This document shows positions 1 to 3,994 of a stretch of DNA of 22,522 bases, piece by piece. A program made the translations under genes and the position numbers. A model generated the notes under the pieces. That model had not been told where the DNA came from and did no database searches. It saw only the letters and a list, made by a program, of their open reading frames with translations. Source of the DNA: a virus; IMG/VR virus record IMGVR_UViG_3300037485_001238, positions 1 to 22,522 of that record. One strand, written 5' to 3'. The first letter of the stretch is position 1. The number at the start of each line of letters is the position of its first letter.

Positions 1-180
1 CCGGTTCCTATCAAGGTCAAATCCGGTAATTTTCAGGCCAATGTTTTCGGCATCGTCATAAACTGAATGATACCATTCCCAATAGTCAACGTTTATGCCG
101 CAATTATCGGCAATAGCGCGCTGCTTCGCTTGGTCTGACAATTCGTCAAATTCGTACAGGTTAATCGTTTTGGTTTTCAT
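1..180 (-). CDS. Small phage protein of the 'INLYEFDELSD' type, 3' end outside window
   Basis: Reading leftward from the ATG at 180-178 gives an open frame that begins MKTKTINLYEFDELSDQA and continues to the window edge (60 codons visible, no stop). The opening resembles a widespread family of small phage proteins that start with 'INLYxFDELSxxAK', sometimes loosely annotated as antitoxin-like; their biochemical role is not established. Later visible motifs are NVDYWEWY, YDDAENIGLKI and FDLDR, which fit that family as I recall it. The ATG is preceded by a 28-nt leader with no G on the coding strand, the same style as the other early genes here. It lies directly downstream of the 59-aa leftward gene and is probably co-transcribed with it. 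The family assignment comes from memory of the motif. Confidence 0.75.
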   Translation of the reverse strand, partial: MKTKTINLYEFDELSDQAKQRAIADNCGINVDYWEWYHSVYDDAENIGLKITGFDLDRNR

Positions 181-208
181 TGTTTTGGGGTTTAAGGGTT
201 AATTAGGG

Positions 209-388
209 TTAATAATTTAAGGATCTCGGATTCGTCAACAGAGTACTCCAAAATCGGATTTTGGCCTCTTTAATAGTGTAGTCAAGGTATTTCATCCTCA
301 AGGGATAGCCCGCTACCCATATCGTCAACAGCAAATAGCCATCAAGGGTACGTTCGTGTTGAATGTCTTTTTTTAGGGGTCTGTTCAT
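209..388 (-). CDS. Small phage protein, 59 aa, unknown function
   Basis: A short leftward frame of 59 codons runs from the ATG at 388-386 to a TAA at 211-209. The product begins MNRPLKKDIQHERTLDGYLL and continues with GYPLRMKYLDYTIKEAKIRFW. This pattern (a Gly-Tyr strand, 'GYP.R..Y..YT.KEA..RF') resembles small phage proteins of unknown function that accompany early genes. Support for coding: it sits 28 nt upstream of the first leftward gene, has the G-poor A/C-rich leader shared by neighbouring genes, and a TAnnTTTG box on the same strand lies 30 nt before its ATG. No function can be assigned. The last nine or so codons look less protein-like, so the true C-terminus is less certain. Confidence 0.6.
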   Translation of the reverse strand: MNRPLKKDIQHERTLDGYLLLTIWVAGYPLRMKYLDYTIKEAKIRFWSTLLTNPRSLNY

Positions 389-418
389 TGTGTAGGGGTT
401 AAAGGGTTAATGATAGGC

Positions 419-426
419 CAAAGTTA
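419..426 (-). promoter_or_regulatory. Leftward promoter -7 box (TAACTTTG)
   Basis: The minus strand reads TAACTTTG, matching the Bacteroidota -7 consensus TAnnTTTG. It ends 30 nt before the ATG of the 59-aa leftward gene, and the leader between them is almost free of G. No clear TTG was found at the usual -33 spacing. The box would drive the two leftward genes. Confidence 0.5.
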
Positions 427-450
427 TATTTATTTTTAGCTGTTGCGCCA

Positions 451-577
451 TCGTCAATCAAAATAATTTTACCATTCGTCAAGGCTTCGTCAATCGTCAA
501 GCCATCGTCAATCGTCAAGCCATCGTCAAGGTGTCGTCAAGGTGTCGTCAAGGCATCGTCAAGGCTTCGTCAAGGTA
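451..577 (+). repeat. TCGTCAA direct-repeat array (11 copies)
   Basis: The heptamer TCGTCAA starts at 451, 476, 487, 494, 505, 512, 523, 534, 545, 556 and 567. From 487 the array is regular: two 18-bp units (TCGTCAATCGTCAAGCCA at 487-504 and 505-522), then five 11-bp units of the form TCGTCAAGGNN (523-577). The array is non-coding and lies between divergent promoter boxes. Iteron-like binding sites for an initiator or repressor are the natural reading, since 11 bp is close to one helical turn. That role is inferred. Confidence 0.85.
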
Positions 578-581
578 GGCC

Positions 582-621
582 GGGATGGGATGGGATGGGA
601 CGGGATGGGACGGGATGGGAT
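582..621 (+). repeat. GGGAT/GGGAC tandem 5-bp repeat, G-quadruplex-capable
   Basis: Eight consecutive 5-bp units read GGGAT or GGGAC (582, 587, 592, 597, 602, 607, 612, 617), followed by GGGGAC. Every unit supplies a GGG run separated by two bases, so the top strand could fold into a parallel G-quadruplex. It abuts the TCGTCAA array. Confidence 0.85.
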
Positions 622-720
622 GGGGACCGGAGGAGCCAGGGACAAAGGACCGGACCAAAGGAACCAGGGACAAAGGAACCAGGGACCGGAGGACCGGCCA
701 AAGATAGGATCCCCGGAGCC
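622..720 (+). repeat. Purine-rich degenerate repeat (AGGGAC / GGACC type)
   Basis: This low-complexity tract contains a 15-bp tandem pair AAAGGAACCAGGGAC at 657-671 and 672-686, and further diverged pieces built from AGGGAC, GGACC and CAAAGG. AGGAGCCAGGGAC at 631-643 recurs exactly at 2517-2529 in the second non-coding region. The overlapping short frames are repeat translations and are not listed as genes. Confidence 0.75.
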
Positions 721-729
721 TGAAAAATT

Positions 730-775
730 TATTTTTGGGTAAGGGATGCATATATATATTTTTACTTTATCTTTG
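730..775 (+). promoter_or_regulatory. Two rightward -7 boxes (TATTTTTG, TATCTTTG)
   Basis: TATTTTTG at 730-737 and TATCTTTG at 768-775 both match TAnnTTTG. The second ends 37 nt before the ATG at 813 and is the better placed of the two for the rightward early genes. The first is followed by GGGTAA, as is a third such box at 2452-2459. No convincing -33 element is seen at the standard spacing. Confidence 0.45.
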
Positions 776-812
776 CCTTAGGCAATTAAGCCAAAACCAA
801 AACCCCCACCAA

Positions 813-1061
813 ATGAACCATTTTTTTCACATCCCCACCGCCACCGGCCCCGCGTATATTTTACCAAAAATTATTCACTTTAAAAAATTTTCGTTAATTG
901 TGGACGAAGCCACAATAATAGACGAATTTGAGTCTCACTACTTTTGGGACCTACCAACAAGCGACCGCGGCACAATTTACGCGGCCATTGCATACAAGCA
1001 CGGAACGGAGATAGCAAACCGGATTCTGAATTTTTTAAAAGACTTCAAACAAAACCAATAA
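813..1061 (+). CDS. Early hypothetical protein, 82 aa
   Basis: I chose the ATG at 813 rather than the longer frame that opens at 735, because the extra 26 codons would run across the promoter box at 768-775 and read unlike protein. The product begins MNHFFHIPTATGPAYILPK and contains 'IVDEATIIDEFESHYFWDLPTSDRG'. It has mixed charged and hydrophobic composition, no signal peptide and no membrane segment. I do not recognise a family. It is the first of three rightward genes separated by G-free leaders (38 nt to the next gene), probably one early transcript ending at the terminator at 2325-2350. Confidence 0.65.
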   Translation: MNHFFHIPTATGPAYILPKIIHFKKFSLIVDEATIIDEFESHYFWDLPTSDRGTIYAAIAYKHGTEIANRILNFLKDFKQNQ

Positions 1062-1099
1062 TTAACCCCTAATTTTTAACCACCCTAAACCCCTAAACA

Positions 1100-1555
1100 A
1101 TGAACAGACACACCCAACCAACCGCAACCAGCCTAAGCCCGGCCGACTTACTTTGTAAATTTGTGGACCAACGGCCCGGAATGGATCCGATAAATTACGG
1201 ATCCTGGAAAGATTACCGCCGGGAATCGGCCGAAGTTACCAGGGACCGCCGCGATTTTTACGAGCTATTTATTTTCGCGCTTCGCAAATTAGGCGCCCCG
1301 GCCCTGGATGCGGCCATAAAAAAGAATTTGCGCAATACGTCCGGTCGTTTATTTATGGATGAATCCGGTAAGCTTGACTACCATACCGGCCAATACTTTG
1401 CGACCGAATATAGGCCGGCCGCCTGTCGCGTTTTGGTGGAGATACTTTGGAACCATACCAGAGAATCCAGGCCAGACCTTGAAACAGGCCACGACCTACG
1501 CGCCTATTTTCGCCGTGAATTTTCGCGCCGTGTTGCATCCGGATATTATAGATAA
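1100..1555 (+). CDS. Early hypothetical protein, 151 aa
   Basis: An open frame of 151 codons starts MNRHTQPTATSLSPADLLCK and ends in VASGYYR. It is rich in Arg and acidic residues (for example KDYRRESAEVTRDRRDFYEL at about residues 38-57, and RREFSRR near the end) and is predicted soluble. The composition would fit a nucleic-acid-associated early protein, but I recognise no domain and assign no function. The ATG follows a 38-nt leader that contains no G at all. The next gene, a clamp-like protein, starts 56 nt downstream behind another G-free leader, so the two are likely in one operon. Confidence 0.7.
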   Translation: MNRHTQPTATSLSPADLLCKFVDQRPGMDPINYGSWKDYRRESAEVTRDRRDFYELFIFALRKLGAPALDAAIKKNLRNTSGRLFMDESGKLDYHTGQYFATEYRPAACRVLVEILWNHTRESRPDLETGHDLRAYFRREFSRRVASGYYR

Positions 1556-1611
1556 TTAACCAAAACAACCAATTAACCCAAACCAAACCCAAACCCCTAA
1601 ACCCCCAAATT

Positions 1612-2301
1612 ATGAATTACTCACAAATTAACAACCGCCTCCCATTTTTACACCTTACAGCAGGTAAAGACACGTTACGTGATGCAATGATGCATGTACA
1701 AATAAAGACGTTCAACGAGCCCGGCACATACGGACCGGCGGGAATCTACGCCACCGCAACGGACGCGCATACCTTAGCGTTCTTCAATTTAGCGGAACAC
1801 CTTAGTAACCTGGAAAACGTCCCAGGCCCTGAAATCCTAATAAAGGCCGAGCAATACAAGAAATTAACCGGTCCAAAGGTCTATTTTTTAGACTTTGCCC
1901 AACCCGGCCAAATTATAACCAGGGACAAAGCCGGCCAACAATTGGACGCGGTGCCATACCTAACAGCCGACCAAGGACCAAAATACCCTAATTGGCCGGA
2001 CGTAATACCAACAGCGGAGCCAGAAGGAACCGCAGTAATAGGAATTCATCCTGAGAAAATAGGCAAAATTTGTAGCATAATGAATGCCGGCCCGCTGATT
2101 TTTGAGCTACGCGGAGCAACGCGCGCAATTATGTTACAATATGTAAACGCGGAGGAACACGGCACCGCCCGAGCCTTAATAATGCCTCTTTATTTGTCCG
2201 GCACTTGGGAACAGGACCGAGACCAAGCCCAAGAGCGCGCCAACAAAGCCTATCAAAAGGCCAAGGACGTAAAGGAACGAGCCGAAAGCACGACCGCATA
2301 A
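1612..2301 (+). CDS. Short sliding-clamp-like (DnaN-type) protein, 229 aa
   Basis: Several features recall bacterial DNA polymerase III beta clamps: ATDAHTLAF at residues 49-57 resembles the clamp signature 'ATDGHRLA', YPNWPDVIP at 125-133 resembles the 'FPdy..viP' segment, IHPEKIGKI at 145-153 resembles a domain-3 helix, and LIMPLYL at 189-195 resembles the C-terminal 'MPM(R)L' strand. A clamp would encircle DNA and tether the phage polymerase. The protein is much shorter than the roughly 370-residue, three-domain bacterial clamp, so it may be a two-domain phage form or a clamp-fold relative. A charged helix-like tail follows (about 200-229, rich in K, E and Q). It ends the early operon 23 nt before a strong terminator. 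The fold is likely; clamp function is inferred. Confidence 0.6.
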   Translation: MNYSQINNRLPFLHLTAGKDTLRDAMMHVQIKTFNEPGTYGPAGIYATATDAHTLAFFNLAEHLSNLENVPGPEILIKAEQYKKLTGPKVYFLDFAQPGQIITRDKAGQQLDAVPYLTADQGPKYPNWPDVIPTAEPEGTAVIGIHPEKIGKICSIMNAGPLIFELRGATRAIMLQYVNAEEHGTARALIMPLYLSGTWEQDRDQAQERANKAYQKAKDVKERAESTTA

Positions 2302-2324
2302 AGCAAGCAACCAACACCACGAAG

Positions 2325-2350
2325 AAGGGGCCCAAAAGGCCCCTTTTTTT
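2325..2350 (+). terminator. Rho-independent terminator after the early operon
   Basis: An 8-bp perfect stem AAGGGGCC / GGCCCCTT with a CAAAA loop (2325-2345) runs into seven T residues (2344-2350). It lies 23 nt after the stop of the clamp-like gene. Confidence 0.9.
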
Positions 2351-2600
2351 ATTGCCTATACTTTTGACCGGTGAAGGGTGAAGGGTCAAGGAATAGAGGA
2401 CCGGGGAAGAGGGGGGAAGGATCCCACCACACCCAGACCGCCCCAAAAAACTAACTTTGGGTAAAACGTCCCCAAAACATAGGGAATAAGAAAAGGGCCA
2501 TTTTGGCCAATGAACCAGGAGCCAGGGACGGAGCCCGGAGGACGGGAACCAGGAGCAAGGGATAGAAGGAGGACCAAAGCTTAGGTAATAAAAAGAGGGC
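2351..2600. other. Non-coding purine-rich tract with two promoter-like boxes
   Basis: No convincing gene is present. TACTTTTG at 2359-2366 and TAACTTTG at 2452-2459 match the TAnnTTTG box and could start short RNAs. The rest is purine-rich sequence (GAAGGGTGAAGGGTC, GGGGGGAAGG) and a relative of the 622-720 repeat, sharing the exact 13-mer AGGAGCCAGGGAC at 2517-2529. GGCCATTTTGGCC at 2496-2508 is a 5-bp inverted repeat that on the minus strand is followed by CTTTTCTT, a weak leftward terminator candidate. Confidence 0.5.
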
Positions 2601-2940
2601 CCTATTTTAGGTCATCGTCAGACCGGGCCCGTCAATCGTCAGGTCCACCGGCCCACCTGCAACCGGGCCCGAATGCAGGTAAATTGCAGGAATGCAGGCC
2701 GAAACCCGGGCAAAGTAGCAGCAGCGCGGGCAATATGCAAGACCCGGGCAAATCGTATAAGGTAAACACATTCTCCCCCACTCCCACTCCACCAACCCCC
2801 TTAACACAATTTGACACGACCTTGGTTGTTGTGTAGGCCGGGGCGAGTTTAAGTGGCTCTAAACGGCCTGTGATTAGAGTCTTTGCGTACCTCTGAAAGT
2901 TGGCTCAAAAAAGTAAGATTGAGCGAAAGAGATATAGATG
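2601..2940. repeat. Non-coding region rich in GC palindromes and TGCAGG repeats
   Basis: GGGCCC occurs in three places between 2597 and 2668 and CCCGGGC twice (about 2706 and 2742), each CCCGGGC followed by AAA. TGCAGG recurs at about 2674, 2687 and 2694. TCGTCAG occurs near 2615 and 2635, echoing the TCGTCAA array. From about 2770 to 2940 I see no gene; the inverted repeat ACACAA / TTGTGT flanks 2806-2835. Confidence 0.5.
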
Positions 2941-2951
2941 GTTATATTAAG

Positions 2952-3029
2952 TATAGATGTCTATATGTATAGATGTCTATATGTATAGATGTCTATATGT
3001 ATAGTTATCTATATATATATATATATATA
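2952..3029. repeat. Tandem 16-bp palindromic repeat followed by a (TA)n tract
   Basis: TATAGATGTCTATATG is repeated exactly at 2952-2967, 2968-2983 and 2984-2999, with a diverged fourth copy at 3000-3015 that merges into an alternating TA tract to about 3028. Each unit carries an inverted repeat TATAGA-tg-TCTATA. Spaced palindromes of this kind suit dimeric operator sites, and the AT tract would melt easily. Function is inferred. Confidence 0.85.
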
Positions 3030-3075
3030 AGGAAGAATAAATAAAAAAGTGCTTTTGTTGAAAAAAGGTTGAGTT

Positions 3076-3137
3076 GTACGATTTATTCGTACGGGTTACG
3101 GTTTGTAACCGATTGAGTTGGCTACGATTTGTTGCCA
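3076..3137. repeat. Three successive 6-bp hairpins with 5-nt loops
   Basis: Stem-loops lie at 3076-3092 (GTACGA, loop TTTAT, TCGTAC), 3094-3110 (GGTTAC, loop GGTTT, GTAACC) and 3120-3136 (GGCTAC, loop GATTT, GTTGCC with one T-T mismatch, plus an outer T-A pair at 3119/3137). The first and third are embedded in a shared TTGAGTTG context with loops around ACGATTT. Stem sequences differ while pairing is kept. Confidence 0.7.
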
Positions 3138-3222
3138 TCTGCCAAAAATGCGGTTTTCTGAATAATAGGGCTACCCCCCCTTTTTTTTTGACGATTTCAA
3201 ACTGACTTTGAGTGAGTTGTGA

Positions 3223-3230
3223 TATATTTG
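3223..3230 (+). promoter_or_regulatory. Promoter -7 box (TATATTTG) for the tRNA-like cluster
   Basis: TATATTTG matches TAnnTTTG. It ends 4 nt before the first base of the acceptor-like stem at 3235, so transcription would be expected to begin essentially at the 5' end of the RNA. A TTTG at 3207-3210 is too close to be a standard -33 element. Confidence 0.55.
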
Positions 3231-3234
3231 CATC

Positions 3235-3359
3235 AGTCAGGTGGCAAATTGGTAAATGCTATTGGTAATGGGTTCGCATCCCTAAGATGAGTGAGCGTAA
3301 TCACACCATAGGCTCTGTCATAGAAGCCCTTACAGGTTCAAACCCTGTCCTGACCTCCA
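3235..3359 (+). tRNA. Atypical tRNA-like RNA, CAU anticodon candidate, 51-nt extra arm, encoded CCA
   Basis: Acceptor strands are AGTCAGG (3235-3241) and CCTGACC (3349-3355): six pairs plus an A-C mismatch at the 1-72 position. A T discriminator (3356) and encoded CCA (3357-3359) follow. The T arm is perfect (ACAGG, TTCAAAC, CCTGT, 3332-3348). A D arm GCA / TGC with loop AAATTGGTAA-type sequence lies at 3244-3259. Bases 3260-3310 form an insertion closed by TATTGGT / ACCATA. Without it, the best anticodon arm is 3311-3328: five pairs with a bulged C3315 and the 7-nt loop GTCATAG, giving anticodon CAT. It could be a divergent Met-type tRNA, a tRNA mimic, or a decaying gene. Confidence 0.5.
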
Positions 3360-3372
3360 GGAGTTCCAATCT

Positions 3373-3445
3373 CAAGTGCTGGTTAGTTTAAGACTGTCCG
3401 ATGAGCCTATCAAAATTGGTGACAGCGTGGAAAGACACGCACTTG
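3373..3445 (+). ncRNA. tRNA-sized structured element between the two tRNA-like genes
   Basis: A 73-nt segment is closed by a perfect 7-bp stem, CAAGTGC (3373-3379) with GCACTTG (3439-3445). Inside are a D-arm-like GTT / GAC stem (3382-3394), a long arm CTGTC / GACAG (3394-3398 with 3421-3425) extended by CCGAT / ATTGG, and a small GTG / CAC hairpin (3427-3438). It has tRNA size and acceptor stem but no canonical anticodon arm or TTC-type T loop. It may be a degenerate tRNA or another small RNA. Confidence 0.35.
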
Positions 3446-3513
3446 GCTATGTGGTGGGAGGCACACACGCCCTTAACTATGGGTCCTTGCAGGTTCAAAT
3501 CCTGCCATAGCTG
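3445..3513 (+). tRNA. tRNA-like gene with 8-nt anticodon loop, identity unclear
   Basis: Acceptor strands GGCTATG (3445-3451) and CATAGCT (3506-3512) pair over 7 bp (first pair G-U). The T arm is canonical (GCAGG, TTCAAAT, CCTGC, 3489-3505). A 3-bp D stem GTG / CAC encloses GGAGGCA (3454-3466). The best anticodon arm is GCCC / GGGT (3469-3472 with 3481-3484) with an 8-base loop TTAACTAT, so the anticodon cannot be read with confidence (AAC or TAA are options). CAA rather than CCA follows the G discriminator. Its first base is shared with the preceding element. Confidence 0.45.
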
Positions 3514-3565
3514 CAAAATCATTTCGTTGACGCCAACAAAATGACGGCTTTCCTTTCTTTATCCC

Positions 3566-3573
3566 TACTTTTG
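3566..3573 (+). promoter_or_regulatory. Promoter -7 box (TACTTTTG) for the late operon
   Basis: TACTTTTG matches TAnnTTTG and ends 4 nt before the ATG of the terminase small subunit at 3578, so the message may be leaderless. The same octamer occurs at 2359-2366. Confidence 0.5.
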
Positions 3574-3577
3574 TGCA

Positions 3578-3994
3578 ATGCCATCAGGGAATCACGAGTT
3601 CATTAAGCGCAAGAAGGCTGAAGTCGTAGTGGTAGAGGAGGACAAGGTGGAGGATGCCTCTACGACCACGGAGAAGCCCGTGGAGAGCGTTATGCCGGTC
3701 TTGTTGAAGGGGAATAGCCGAATGCCTAAGAATGTCACGAGAAGGGACATCAGAGACCTTCTGGAGGCCGACCTTGACCGTACCATTGGCGGGGTGAAGC
3801 GGATGGATGCGTTGATTGCCCGGATGGTGACTGAAGCGATACGGGGCAATATGAGGGCGATGGAATTGACCTTGGCTTATTTGTACGGCAAGCCACAGCA
3901 GCAGCAGACCGCGCCCGACACGGGGCCATTCGTGCTTGAACTCAGCGAACCAACGGAAGATGAAGTTAACGGCCCGGCAGACGCAGGCGTATAA
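3578..3994 (+). CDS. Putative terminase small subunit, 138 aa
   Basis: The product begins MPSGNHEFIKRKK, passes through an acidic, low-complexity N-terminal stretch (about residues 15-42), then a compact helical region with 'NVTRRDIRDLLEADLDRTIGG' and 'MVTEAIRGNMRAMELTLAYLYGKP' (about 52-108). The ending 'A..LTLAYLYGKP' recalls small phage packaging and DNA-binding proteins. Small terminase subunits recognise phage DNA and load it on the large subunit. The main support is position: it lies directly upstream of, and overlaps by 35 nt, the large terminase gene. Sequence alone would not identify it. The ATG is 4 nt from a promoter box, which fixes this start. Confidence 0.65.
   Translation: MPSGNHEFIKRKKAEVVVVEEDKVEDASTTTEKPVESVMPVLLKGNSRMPKNVTRRDIRDLLEADLDRTIGGVKRMDALIARMVTEAIRGNMRAMELTLAYLYGKPQQQQTAPDTGPFVLELSEPTEDEVNGPADAGV

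Noticed and set aside
582-621. Possible CRISPR-like array
   Set aside because: Units are 5 bp with no spacers; it is a microsatellite.
542-742. 66-codon rightward frame with repeated MGWDGMGRDGMG-type sequence, and its minus-strand counterpart
   Set aside because: It is simply the translation of the GGGAY and AGGGAC repeats, has no leader like neighbouring genes and sits in the control region.
735-812. Longer N-terminus for the gene at 813
   Set aside because: The added codons cross a promoter box and do not read like protein.
2129-2446. Minus-strand frame opposite the clamp-like gene and terminator
   Set aside because: It spans the terminator and repeat-rich DNA; a shadow frame.
2511-2585. 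24-codon frame MNQEPGTEPGG... downstream of a promoter-like box
   Set aside because: Its Gly/Arg/Pro/Glu composition comes from the purine-rich repeat; no evidence of translation.
3373-3445. Hammerhead ribozyme, suggested by CCGATGAG and a GGAAAG loop
   Set aside because: The core needs CTGATGA and GAAA in a set three-stem order; U4 is replaced and GAAA lies in a hairpin loop, so the catalytic core is absent.
3235-3513. tmRNA spanning the whole tRNA-like cluster
   Set aside because: The acceptor half at 3235 does not pair with the 3' end at 3513, and no tag-reading frame is evident; two separate acceptor stems are present.
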